This document shows positions 35,336-46,917 of a stretch of DNA of 64,000 nucleotides, piece after piece (position 1 is the stretch's first letter; the number at the start of each line of letters is the position of its first letter). The position numbers and the translations under genes are program-made. The stretch is from JBKBIP01 sp046297495 (GTDB taxonomy: Bacteria; Planctomycetota; Planctomycetia; Gemmatales; Gemmataceae): assembly GCA_046297495.1 (NCBI GenBank), contig JBKBIP010000012.1, forward strand, positions 1 through 64,000, in the 5' to 3' direction. Below the pieces are notes generated by a model, which did not search any database, was not told the origin of the DNA, and saw only the letters and a list, made by a program, of their open reading frames with translations.

Positions 35336-36568
35336 CTAGCGCACCGCGCCGCCATTGATGCGGATGATTTGGCCGGTGAGAAAGGCGGACGCGGGGGACA
35401 CTAGCCAGCGGGCAACGGCGGCGACGTCGCGCGGCGCGCCCCAGCGGCGCAGCGGGGTTTCGCGCAATACCCGTTGTTGCCAGACTTCGGAGGCGTTCTC
35501 CCCCCAAGCAGTGCGAATCCAGCCCGGCGCCAGGCAATTGACGCGGACCTCCGGGGCCAGTGATACGGCCAGGCTCTTGGTGAAGGCCATCACGGCGGCC
35601 TTGGCGGCGCCGAACAATTGGCCGCTGTCCCCCTCCATGCCGATTTCCGCCTGGTCCCAGCCCATGTTGAGGATCACGCCGTCTTCCTGCTCTTGCATGC
35701 GCTGGCCCACCGCGCGCGCCAACAACATGGTGGCCGTCACATCGACATCCAACAGCAGCCGCAGCTTGTGCTCGAACGACCACTGCGCCATTTCCCCCGT
35801 CAAGGTGTCCGCGCCGGCGTTGTTGATCCAAATGTTGATCTTGCCCCACGTTTCCCAGGCCTTCTGGACGAGATTGTGACATTCTTCGGGGTTTGACAAA
35901 TCGGCCAATAGATAGTGACTTTGCACGTTCACGGCGCGCAACTGCTCCACCAGCGACCGCGCGGCGGACTCGCGCCGGCCATGCACCAGGACATCGGCCC
36001 CGGCGGCGGCTAGCTCCCGCGCGATCGCTTGGCCGATGCCGCTGGTCGATCCCGTCACCACGGCGCGCAAGCCCGCCAGCTCGCGGGAGGTCAATTGGGG
36101 ATGGGCGCGGAGTTTTTGTGCCAAATCAAAGACCGTGCTTTGCCAGCGGGGATGCACGGCTAGCGGAGCGATTTCCGCCAACGGCTCTAACACGAAAAGA
36201 CGTTCATGCATGCGCGGATGCGGAATGACCAAGCCTTCTTCCTCGCACACCATATCCTCGAATAGGAGTAAATCCAAATCGATGGTGCGCGGCGCGTTCC
36301 GTTCGGAACGCTCCCGTCCAAGCTGCTTTTCGATGCTGAGCAAGGTATCCAGCAACGGCCTCGGTTCCAGCTCGGTGAGCAGCTCGGCAGCGGCGTTGAG
36401 GTATTTTCCCTGTCCTGGCAGTCCCCCCACCGGCTCGGTTTCGTGATAGGCGGACACACGCAGCACTTGAATTCCGGGCTGCTTGCGCAACAGCTGCAGC
36501 GCCTGATCGAGGTACTGCTTGCGGTCCCCCAAATTGCTTCCCAAGGCAATGTAGGCACAGGATGACAT
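35336..36568 (-). CDS. folK: FolK-SDR fusion: hydroxymethyldihydropterin pyrophosphokinase plus short-chain dehydrogenase
   Basis: A 410-residue two-domain protein. Residues 1-160 are HPPK: ALGSNLGDR at the start, PVGGLPGQGKYLNAAAEL, and the RTIDLDLLLFED metal/ATP signature with IPHPRMHERLFVLEPL. HPPK pyrophosphorylates 6-hydroxymethyldihydropterin in folate synthesis. Residues 168-410 are an SDR: NAD(P) loop TGSTSGIG (172-179), NNAG (249-252). The usual YxxxK is F319-GAA-K323, so the catalytic Tyr is Phe, and the usual catalytic Ser is not evident in LNMGWDQ. The SDR part may be a pteridine reductase relative (FolM-like), or non-catalytic. ATG at 36568; the frame upstream to 36646 is unsupported. 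Confidence 0.88.
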   Translation of the reverse strand: MSSCAYIALGSNLGDRKQYLDQALQLLRKQPGIQVLRVSAYHETEPVGGLPGQGKYLNAAAELLTELEPRPLLDTLLSIEKQLGRERSERNAPRTIDLDLLLFEDMVCEEEGLVIPHPRMHERLFVLEPLAEIAPLAVHPRWQSTVFDLAQKLRAHPQLTSRELAGLRAVVTGSTSGIGQAIARELAAAGADVLVHGRRESAARSLVEQLRAVNVQSHYLLADLSNPEECHNLVQKAWETWGKINIWINNAGADTLTGEMAQWSFEHKLRLLLDVDVTATMLLARAVGQRMQEQEDGVILNMGWDQAEIGMEGDSGQLFGAAKAAVMAFTKSLAVSLAPEVRVNCLAPGWIRTAWGENASEVWQQRVLRETPLRRWGAPRDVAAVARWLVSPASAFLTGQIIRINGGAVR

Positions 36569-36750
36569 AAACGGCTTTCTCCGAACCAAGTGGCCCGCGC
36601 GAACTTGCTGGGCGTTGCCCCACTGGAAAGCGCCATGATAACACATCTCACGCCCGGCTGCTAAAGAGGCTGAGCGTTAGCACTCCGGCTCGGCCGGGGG
36701 GTGTCAAGACAATCCCGGCGCGGCGTTTCCCCAATCTCGCCTAAGTCCTC

Positions 36751-36778
36751 TAGACGATTTCGTTTTCTCCTGCATAAT
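36751..36778 (+). promoter_or_regulatory. Candidate promoter of rplC
   Basis: TAGACG (36751-36756) and CATAAT (36773-36778) with a 16-base spacer lie about 70 bases before the rplC start. The -10 box matches five of six consensus bases and the -35 box four. Confidence 0.35.
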
Positions 36779-36846
36779 TACAGTTTCACGCCTCATCCCG
36801 AAGCGCGGAAACGAAAGCGATTGTAGCATTAGGAAAGGTGATCACC

Positions 36847-37554
36847 ATGGCACTGGGGCTGTTGGGTTTGAAAGTCGGCATGACGCAGGTGTACGACGAT
36901 AAGGGCAAGCTAGAGCCGGTGACGGTGCTGCAAGTTGGTCCGTGCCCGGTGCTGCAGGTCCGCAATCAAGATCGCGATGGTTACGACGCCGTGCAGCTGG
37001 GCTTTCTGGACAAGCCGCGCCGCAAGGCCACGCGCCCGGAGAGCGGCCATGTTTCCGCACGGCTGCGCTCGAAGCGGCGCCAGGCGCGCGAGGCCGCGGG
37101 CGTCACCCTGCCCCCCAAGCCGGATTGCGAGCCGCAGCGCTACATCCGCGAGTTTCGCTTGGCGGGGCCGGCCACCGTGGAAGTGGGCAAAGTGCTGACC
37201 GCTCCCGAAGTGTTCGGCGAGGTGGTCGCCGTGGATGTCATCGGTACGACCAAGGGGCGGGGCACCACGGGCGTGATGAAACGCCATAACTTCAAAGGTC
37301 TGAAAGCCAGCCACGGCGCTAAGAAAGTCCACCGAGCTATCGGCAGCATCGCCTCGCTGGCCAGCAACCGGGGCAGCGGTCGTCCCAAGAAAGGGCGGCG
37401 CATGGCCGGACGCTATGGCGCGGAGCGCGTCACCAGCAGCAACTTGAAAGTCGTCAAAATCGACGCTGAACACAACTTGGTCCTGGTGCGCGGCGCCGTT
37501 CCGGGTCCCAACGGCGGCTTCGTGATGATCCGCCCGACCAACAAGAAGAAATAA
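36847..37554 (+). CDS. rplC: Ribosomal protein L3 (uL3)
   Basis: A 235-residue ribosomal protein, longer than the roughly 210 residues common in bacteria because of a basic insertion around residues 60-95 (VSARLRSKRRQAREAAG). Diagnostic blocks are LLGLKVGMTQVYDDKG at the start, GTTKGRGTTGVMKRHNFKG, the HGAKKVHR loop that reaches the peptidyl transferase centre, and GRRMAGRYGAERVTSSNLKVV. ATG at 36847, with AAGG nine bases upstream. It is an isolated single gene here with its own terminator, not next to rplD/rplW as in the usual S10 operon. Confidence 0.95.
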   Translation: MALGLLGLKVGMTQVYDDKGKLEPVTVLQVGPCPVLQVRNQDRDGYDAVQLGFLDKPRRKATRPESGHVSARLRSKRRQAREAAGVTLPPKPDCEPQRYIREFRLAGPATVEVGKVLTAPEVFGEVVAVDVIGTTKGRGTTGVMKRHNFKGLKASHGAKKVHRAIGSIASLASNRGSGRPKKGRRMAGRYGAERVTSSNLKVVKIDAEHNLVLVRGAVPGPNGGFVMIRPTNKKK

Positions 37555-37561
37555 CCACCAC

Positions 37562-37598
37562 GGGGAGGAGCGCGTGGGGCGTCCCTCCCCTGTTTTTT
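37562..37598 (+). terminator. Intrinsic terminator after rplC
   Basis: GGGGAGG (37562-37568) pairs with CCTCCCC (37584-37590), followed by TG and TTTTTT (37593-37598 region). It lies just after the rplC stop, showing that rplC ends a transcript. Confidence 0.8.
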
Positions 37599-37709
37599 CT
37601 CACGCGAGAATCGAATTTCCATTGCGAGTAACTCTTTCGCTTCTCTTTTCCTTCCGCTACAATCAGGAACACGTTCTCGCTTCCAACTACTCAATTTCAC
37701 CTGCGACCT

Positions 37710-39299
37710 ATGGCGGACAGCGCGGGCAAAGTCGTCGGCATTGATCTGGGGACCACCTATTCGGCCATCGCATCGTTGGACGAGCGCGGCCACGCAGCCA
37801 CGCTGCCCAACCGCGACGGCGAAATGATCACCCCCAGCGCCATCTTTCTCGATCTGGAGCTGGGAACGGCGGTGGTGGGGCAGGCGGCCTTGGACGTGAG
37901 CCTGGAATATCCCGACCGGGTCGCTACGTTGGTCAAACGGCGCATGGGGCAGGCGTCGTATGGGCGTCCAGTAGCGGGGCGGGAATTTCGCCCGGAAGTG
38001 CTGGCCGCCATCATTCTCAGGAAGTTAGTGCAGGACGCCGAGTTGCGCATCGGCCCGGTACATCGGGCTGTCATTACCGTGCCGGCGTATTTCGACGACA
38101 CGCGCCGCAAGGCCACCAAGGACGCGGGCCGGATCGCCGGCCTGGAAGTGCTCGACATCATCGACGAACCCACCGCCGCCGGTTTGGCCTATTCCTTTCA
38201 ACCGCCGCCTGGTCCGGGGGGATCGGCCCACTCCGACTCGCTTCTGCCCCGCGAACCGCGCACGGTGCTGGTCTATGATCTGGGAGGCGGCACATTCGAT
38301 GTCACTTTGGTGCGCTTGGGAAGTCAGCGTTTTGAGACGCTGGCCATCGAAGGGGACGTGCGGCTCGGCGGCAAGGATTGGGATGACCGCATCGTCGATT
38401 ACGTGGCCAAGAAATTTCAGCAGGAATACGGCTCGGACCCGCGCGGCGATCCCCAATCGCTGGCCGTCCTGCAAGCCGCCGCCGAACGGGCCAAGCGCAC
38501 CCTCAGTAAGTTGCCGCACGCCAGCATCACGTGCAGCCACGCTGGCAAGGTCTTGACGGTGCCGCTGTCCCGGGCCGACTTCGAGGCCCTCACCCGTGAT
38601 TTGCTCACCCGCACGCGCTTGACCACGCAACAACTCCTCCGCCAAGCGGGGGTCAGCTGGGACGCCATCGACCGCGTGTTGTTGGTGGGTGGTTCGACGC
38701 ACATGCCCATGACGGCCCAAATGTTGCACGAGCTAAGCGGCCAGCAGCCGGACAACTCCTTGGCAGTCAGCGAAGTGGTGGCCCGCGGCGCCGCCATTCA
38801 CGCCAGCATCGCCGCCCTGCGGGGTGGGGAGCCAGAGCTGGACTTGGAAGACGACGTGCTCGACGCCCTGGGCCAAATTGTGGAGATCAACGTCATCTCG
38901 CACAGCTTGGGCATCGAAGTCAAACATCAGGGAGAGCGGATCAACGACATCTTGATCGTGAAAAACACCCAGCTGCCAGCGGCCGCCAGCCGGGTCTATC
39001 GCACGGTCATCGAGAACCAACAGCGCGTTCGAGTCAAGGTGTTGCAAGGAGAAGCGCATCAGGCCGACGCCTGCATCAGTATCGGCGAATGTTGGATTGA
39101 CGAGTTATTGCCGAATCTGCCCAAATACTCGCCGGTTCAGGTGCGTTGTGGCTGTGGCAGCAACGGCCTGATCGACGTCATGGCCCTCGACATGACCAGT
39201 GGTAAAATGGCCCGCGCCGAGATTCACCGCAGCGTCGGTTTGACCGAGGAAGAAATCGCTCACGAAGCGGAATGGGTACGTGGGTTGAAAATTCAGTAA
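37710..39299 (+). CDS. Hsp70-family (DnaK-like) chaperone without lid domain
   Basis: A 529-residue Hsp70 relative. The ATPase domain (about 1-385) has GIDLGTTYSAIA (phosphate 1), AVITVPAYFDDTRRKATKDAG, IDEPTAAGLAYSF (connect), VYDLGGGTFDVTLV (phosphate 2) and LLVGGSTHMPM (adenosine). A proline/glycine-rich insertion (PPPGPGGSAHSD) sits before phosphate 2. The substrate-binding beta domain follows, and the protein ends without the helical lid and EEVD-like tail of DnaK (about 640 residues). Planctomycetes carry several such shortened paralogues; this is probably not the housekeeping DnaK, as no grpE or dnaJ adjoins. A small Zn-ribbon gene follows closely. Confidence 0.9.
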   Translation: MADSAGKVVGIDLGTTYSAIASLDERGHAATLPNRDGEMITPSAIFLDLELGTAVVGQAALDVSLEYPDRVATLVKRRMGQASYGRPVAGREFRPEVLAAIILRKLVQDAELRIGPVHRAVITVPAYFDDTRRKATKDAGRIAGLEVLDIIDEPTAAGLAYSFQPPPGPGGSAHSDSLLPREPRTVLVYDLGGGTFDVTLVRLGSQRFETLAIEGDVRLGGKDWDDRIVDYVAKKFQQEYGSDPRGDPQSLAVLQAAAERAKRTLSKLPHASITCSHAGKVLTVPLSRADFEALTRDLLTRTRLTTQQLLRQAGVSWDAIDRVLLVGGSTHMPMTAQMLHELSGQQPDNSLAVSEVVARGAAIHASIAALRGGEPELDLEDDVLDALGQIVEINVISHSLGIEVKHQGERINDILIVKNTQLPAAASRVYRTVIENQQRVRVKVLQGEAHQADACISIGECWIDELLPNLPKYSPVQVRCGCGSNGLIDVMALDMTSGKMARAEIHRSVGLTEEEIAHEAEWVRGLKIQ

Positions 39300-39326
39300 C
39301 GTCACTTGTCATTGGCCACTACGATC

Positions 39327-39509
39327 ATGGTATTCGCGGTTCAGTGTCCCAATCCGAAGTGTCGTAAATACATGCTGGTCGAGGATCAGGACCGTAACCA
39401 GATTGTGTCCTGCCTGATCTGCAAGACCGCCATCAAGGTGGGAGTTGGCCCCCCACCGCGCGGCCACGCGAGTTCCAAACCTCCGCCGCCACCGAAACCC
39501 AAATCGTGA
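39327..39509 (+). CDS. Small zinc-ribbon-like protein, 60 aa
   Basis: A 60-residue protein with two Cys pairs, CPNPKC near residue 7 and CLIC near residue 32, spaced like a zinc ribbon, followed by a Pro/Lys-rich tail (KPPPPPKPKS). ATG at 39327 is the better start; an upstream frame to 39306 reaches into the region just after the Hsp70 stop. It is 27 bases behind the Hsp70 gene and may be co-transcribed with it. Function unknown. Confidence 0.6.
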   Translation: MVFAVQCPNPKCRKYMLVEDQDRNQIVSCLICKTAIKVGVGPPPRGHASSKPPPPPKPKS

Positions 39510-39562
39510 CAGGGAGACGAGCCGCCGCGGCGATGCCATACTGAGTTCCACCGTGGCCCCTT

Positions 39563-40618
39563 TCAATTCCGCACCACCAACGCCGTTTCTTGGCGCTCGG
39601 TCACTTCACCGATGATGCACGTGGCCCGCGCGCCTTTGGCTTGAGCGTCGGCGACCAGCTCGTCGGCCTTGTCGGCGGGGACGCTGATGAGCAATCCTCC
39701 GGATGTTTGAGCGTCGTATAAGAATTCCACGCGGAGGGGATCGGGTTTGTCCGCGAAACGCAGCCCATCGGCGACGTACTGAGCGTTGGTCGCGCTGGCG
39801 CGCGTCAGGAATGGTTTGCGCGCGAGTTTCTCCGCTCCGGGGAGCAACGGCAGGCGCGCCAATTCGATGATCAAGGTGACGTGACTCCCCTCGGCCATCT
39901 CGTAGGCGTGGCCGGCCAAGCCGAAGCCGGTGATGTCCGTGGCGGCATGGGCGCCGGCCGCGAGCATGGCATCCCGGCCCAGGTCGTTCAGCTGCACCAT
40001 GCTGGCGCAGGCGGCCTGGAAAGTTTCCTCGGGACAAGCTTCCGCCTTGTGGGCCGTGGTCACGAAACCCGTGCCCAAGGCTTTGGTGAGCACCAGCTTG
40101 TCACCGGGACGGGCCGAGGCATTGGTCAAGATGTGGGCCGGATGAATGGTGCCCGTGACGGCCATGCCGAACTTAATCTCGGCATCCCGTACCGTATGCC
40201 CCCCCAGAATCACGGCACCGGCGGCATGGCAACGCTCCGCCCCGCCGCGCAGAATGTCCCCCAGCCAATTCAAGCTGAGCTTATCATCGGGAAAGCCAAC
40301 CAAGTTCAACGCCGTGCGCGGCATCCCCCCCATCGCGTACACGTCGCTCAAAGCGTTGGCCGCCGCGATCTGGCCATAAACGTAAGCATCGTTGACCACC
40401 GGCGGGAAAAAGTCGATGGTCTGGACGATGGCCAGGTCCTCGGTCAGTTGATAGACGCCGGCGTCGTCATGCGTCTCGGTGCCGACCAGGAGTCGGGGAT
40501 CAGTGACTTTCGGTAGATCACGCAAGACTTGCGCGATGCCCTGAGGGGGCAACTTGCCCGCTCAGCCCGCGCAGGAAGCGTAATCCACCAGTCGTTTTTT
40601 CCGGCCGAAGAACAGCAT
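39563..40618 (-). CDS. selD: Selenide, water dikinase SelD, itself a selenoprotein (Sec19)
   Basis: SelD makes selenophosphate from selenide and ATP, the selenium donor for selenocysteine. Reading TGA at 40562-40564 as Sec gives a 351-residue protein from the ATG at 40618 (AGGA upstream), close to the family's usual length. The active-site string is RLVDYASCAG-U-AGKLPPQG: Sec19 takes the place of E. coli Cys17 and Lys22 that of Lys20. Further family blocks are DDAGVYQLTEDLAIVQTIDF, GQIAAANALSDVYAMGG and DITGFGLAGHAYEMA. A call starting at TTG 40552 would lose the catalytic residues. A SECIS-type hairpin lies 24 bases after the UGA. The SelW-like gene lies 113 bases upstream on the same strand. 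Confidence 0.95.
40517..40537 (-). promoter_or_regulatory. Bacterial SECIS hairpin of selD
   Basis: In the mRNA, AUCGCGCAA and UUGCGUGAU form nine pairs (one G-U) around a GUC loop. The loop begins 33 bases after the UGA and starts with G. This fits the bacterial SECIS rule better than the GGGC/GCCC hairpin directly after the UGA. Confidence 0.75.
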
Positions 40619-40731
40619 ATCGTGATCCTACTGTCCCTGATGGATTTCAGGGCCAATGATGAAGCGGAGAGCACCAGAAAGCAGACAAACTCCAGGACAT
40701 GATAGGGACCACGGGCCGGGGCGGGAAATGC

Positions 40732-40971
40732 CTATTTCCGCAGGCGAGCGCCGATGGCCTCCAAAGCCCATTGCTCATTGGGAAATTTTCCCGTGGCCAG
40801 CTTGGAATAGATTAACTCACCATTGGCTTTCAACTCGAAACAACCGCCGGTGGACGGAATCAACTTCAAATCCCGAATTTGTTGCTTATACGTTGACAAT
40901 AATTTGCCCGTCAGACTGACGGCTTGAGGTTCATAATTTCACATCGCGCAGTATTCGAGTTCCAGGTTCAT
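40732..40971 (-). CDS. SelW-like Rdx-family selenoprotein (CxxU, Sec11)
   Basis: Too short, and interrupted by UGA, for ordinary gene callers. From ATG 40971 (AGGAGGAGG just upstream) the 79-residue product is LELEYCAMU-NYEPQAVSLT at the start, with redox motif Cys8-A-M-Sec11 (UGA at 40939-40941). Then come LIPSTGGCFELKANGELIYS and KLATGKFPNEQWALEAIG. The GG-x-FE-x-x-x-(D/N)G and G-x-FP-(D/N) blocks and the total length are those of the SelT/W/H (Rdx) family, thioredoxin-like folds thought to act in thiol redox exchange. Its stop is TAG at 40732-40734. It lies directly upstream of selD, probably in one transcript. Confidence 0.93.
40908..40922 (-). promoter_or_regulatory. Bacterial SECIS hairpin of the SelW-like gene
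   Basis: Sixteen bases after the UGA, CCGUCA pairs perfectly with UGACGG around a GUC loop, so the loop begins 22 bases downstream and starts with G. The same loop sequence occurs in the selD element. Confidence 0.75.
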
Positions 40972-41153
40972 GCCTCCTCCTTTTCGCGGTGTAGCGATTC
41001 CTCGTTTGGCGTCCGCGCTCATCCGCGGGAAACGTTCCTAACTGAATTTTTACCAAGGAGTTACGCCCTTTTCGCGCAAGTAGCCGGTGTGTTAAAGTAA
41101 GAAAGTCCTATCCGTATCGTAGAGTGGAGAAGAAGTGGATTCAAGGGCCAACT

Positions 41154-41627
41154 ATGCGTATCCTGTACCCGCCAACCGTGATTGTGCGCCATCCCAAGGA
41201 AAATCCGAAAAAATGCTCGATTTTGCCGTTGAAGGGCCGCTCGGACCTGATCTTCTTGACCTTTCCAGTGAGACAGCCGCCCGATTGGTCCGGCTACATT
41301 CGCCTGGCCGCCGAAGGGCCGGAGCTGAGCGCCGCCGACGCCGGGCACGGTATCTTGCTGCTCGATGGCAGCTGGCGGTGGGCCGAAGCCATGACGCGGA
41401 GCTTTGCCCATGTACCGCCGCGCGCGCTGCACGGTTACCGCACCGCCTACCCCCGCGCGTCCAAACTCGGCACCGATCCGGACAATGGCTTGGCATCCAT
41501 CGAGGCGTTGTTTCTGGCTTATCGCATCTTGGGGCGTCCCACCGAAGGCTTGCTCGATCATTACCGCTGGGCGGCGGAGTTCGAGCGCTTCAATCCGGTG
41601 GAAGAAGGAAAGGATGGGAGTTATTGA
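41154..41627 (+). CDS. Tsr3-like (DUF367) aminocarboxypropyltransferase
   Basis: A 157-residue protein with the two parts of Tsr3: an N-terminal segment VIVRHPKENPKKCS (compare the DPKKCT motif of Tsr3) and a C-terminal part LSAADAGHGILLLDGSWRWA, RASKLGTDPDNGLASIEALF and LDHYRWAAEFERFN. Tsr3 transfers the acp group of S-adenosylmethionine to a pseudouridine of small-subunit rRNA in eukaryotes and archaea, with a SPOUT-like fold; the bacterial DTW proteins modify tRNA uridine. The planctomycete substrate is unknown. ATG at 41154 with AAGGG upstream; one base separates its stop from the convergent WD40 gene. Confidence 0.8.
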   Translation: MRILYPPTVIVRHPKENPKKCSILPLKGRSDLIFLTFPVRQPPDWSGYIRLAAEGPELSAADAGHGILLLDGSWRWAEAMTRSFAHVPPRALHGYRTAYPRASKLGTDPDNGLASIEALFLAYRILGRPTEGLLDHYRWAAEFERFNPVEEGKDGSY

Positions 41628-41628
41628 T

Positions 41629-42612
41629 CTAGCGAGTGCGATGTTTTCGCAGGACTTCATCGACATCCCACAAGTGAACGGCGCGGTCGATGCCCCCCGT
41701 CGCCAAGGTCTTGCCGTCCGGGGAGAACGCCACGACCAGAAATCCGAGCACCCCTTCTTGTCTGGACGCCACGATCTGGCCCGATGCCACGGACCACAAG
41801 TTCAAGGTGCCGTCGCGCCCCGCGGAAGCCAGCAGCTGGCTATCGGGGGACAGGGCCAGGGAACGAACCAGTCCTTCATGCCCCTTCCAGGAGCCGAGCG
41901 GCTGGCCGCTTTCGACATCCCAACTGCGAATGACGCCGTCTTTGCCACTCGATAACAGCTTTTTGCCATCGGGAGTGAAAAAAAGATCGCGGACGAAGTC
42001 GGTATGCCCGCGCAGGACCACGCGCGCCTTGCCGGTCGTTGGCTCCCAGAGGCGAATGGTCTGATCCCAACCAGCCGAGGCCAAGGTCTTGCCGTCCGGC
42101 GCGAAGAGGACACCATTGACTTCTGCCGTGTGTCCAGCCAGCCGTCGGACCTCCTTGCCTTCCTTCCAGACCCACAAGCGCACCGTATGATCGACGCCGC
42201 CGGAGGCCAGCGTTTGGCCGTCGGGACTGAAGGCCAGCCCGCGAACATCTTTCTCATGCCCTCGCAACATGCCGCTTGGCTGCCCGGCGCCGGTGTCCCA
42301 GAGGTGGATGACACTATCATGGCTGGCCGAAGCCAATATCTTGCCATTGGGCGTTAAAGCAATGGCTGTCACCATGTCCTTGTGGCCAGGAAACGTGGCG
42401 CGGGGTTTTCCCGTGGCGATGTCCCAGAGAATGACGGAGCCGTCCTTGCTGCCCGATGCCAGCGTCCGGCCATCCGGGGCGAAGGCCAAGCAAGTGATCG
42501 TGTGCTTGTGCCCCTTGAAGGTCGCCACCGCGCGTGCCTCTTCGCTGGCGCTGCTGGTCAAGGGAGCCATCGACCACAACAGGATCAGCGGCATTCTCAG
42601 CGAGGACTTCAT
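41629..42612 (-). CDS. Secreted WD40 repeat protein
   Basis: A 327-residue protein: signal peptide (LRMPLILLWSMAPLTSSA) followed by seven WD40 repeats, each with the pattern GH-x-x-x-(V/I)-x-x-(L/V)-AFxPDGxxLASxSxD-x-x-(I/V)-x-LWD, such as CLAFAPDGRTLASGSKDG and DLFFTPDGKKLLSSGKDG. Seven repeats make one closed propeller. No other domain is attached, unlike the kinase-WD40 fusions of the phylum. ATG at 42612 with GGAG nine bases upstream; the TTG at 42630 was not used. Its partner is unknown. Confidence 0.9.
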   Translation of the reverse strand: MKSSLRMPLILLWSMAPLTSSASEEARAVATFKGHKHTITCLAFAPDGRTLASGSKDGSVILWDIATGKPRATFPGHKDMVTAIALTPNGKILASASHDSVIHLWDTGAGQPSGMLRGHEKDVRGLAFSPDGQTLASGGVDHTVRLWVWKEGKEVRRLAGHTAEVNGVLFAPDGKTLASAGWDQTIRLWEPTTGKARVVLRGHTDFVRDLFFTPDGKKLLSSGKDGVIRSWDVESGQPLGSWKGHEGLVRSLALSPDSQLLASAGRDGTLNLWSVASGQIVASRQEGVLGFLVVAFSPDGKTLATGGIDRAVHLWDVDEVLRKHRTR

Positions 42613-42956
42613 CGATTGTTTCTCCGCCAACGGATCATTTGGGGGAAATATATACGAACGGATACCACAGGGTCCAGGCCAGTGCGGTTCCGCATCGTCC
42701 CCAAGTGCAAGATTTCATCGTTATTCCCCCAGCAGGAAAGATTTCGCTGAGCACGCAGCGCGAGCGAGTGCGGCTTGCTGGCGCTGCGTGCTCCTGGGAT
42801 TTTCTTTTGCTATGCCTCGTTTATCGTTCCTCGTTCATCATTTCCATTGTACTGGTTTCGCTCTTGGAGAATGACCGTGCGCTCATAGGATGAAGCAAAG
42901 AACAGCGGCCGCGAAGCGGGAAGGCGGCGCGAAACCACGAGAAACTGTCATCCATC
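42613..42956. other. 344-base divergent intergenic region with a 12-bp palindrome
   Basis: This separates the WD40 gene from carB and should hold both promoters. AGCACGCAGCGC (42750-42761) is the exact complement of 42781-42792, a hairpin with a 19-base loop, followed on the plus strand by TTTTCTTTT. No pyrimidine-responsive leader was recognised upstream of carB. Confidence 0.5.
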
Positions 42957-46391
<3,435 letters not shown>

Positions 46392-46421
46392 AGACCGTTT
46401 GGATTGGATCGCGCCGAGAAC

Positions 46422-46491
46422 CTGGCGAGCGGCAAGCGGACGCCCCCCGGTGCAGGGCGTTACCCAGGGGCTGACGCCCGCCGCTCGCCAG
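46422..46491. repeat. GGCGAGC-type palindromic repeat after carB
   Basis: CTGGCGAGCGGC (46422-46433) is the exact complement of 46480-46491. The interior adds further imperfect pairing between GACGCCCC and GGGGCTGACGC stretches. It shares its GGCGAGC ends with the carB linker palindrome and with 60255-60290. Confidence 0.65.
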
Positions 46492-46917
46492 AAGTTTCTC
46501 TCGGTTGGCTAAGGTGGTGGTCTCATGCTGGCCTTTGCCCATGCTCACCATAACTCCCTTTTTCATCTCAAATCACGTAGCGAAAAGATCATCCATCACA
46601 TGAAGGCATGACTATTCGGTGGCGACTCTCCGCTCATCGATTCCGCGCCGATTCTGGAACTGGTCTTGACGATAACGCGCCCATGATGTATTTCGCCGCC
46701 CGCTGAGTGCGAACAATTCCCCGCGAGGTGAGTCAGCCATGTTCCATCCGATTCGTTGCAAGTCGCGGGGCAGGATATTGTCGAGCTCCACTGTGTGCTG
46801 GGCTTGCGGGAAACCAGCACTACCCGCCCTCCTGGGTAGAGGCAATGCGACTCGCTGGGCCAAGTGGTTTTGGGTCGGCCACTCCGGCGGGTGCTTCGCA
46901 GTGGAGCTTTTGTTGAC

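Noticed and set aside
40545..40561. GGGC-AAGTT-GCCC hairpin immediately after the selD UGA as the SECIS element
   Set aside because: Its loop is only about six bases from the UGA, too close for the known spacing; the 9-bp hairpin at 40517-40537 fits better.
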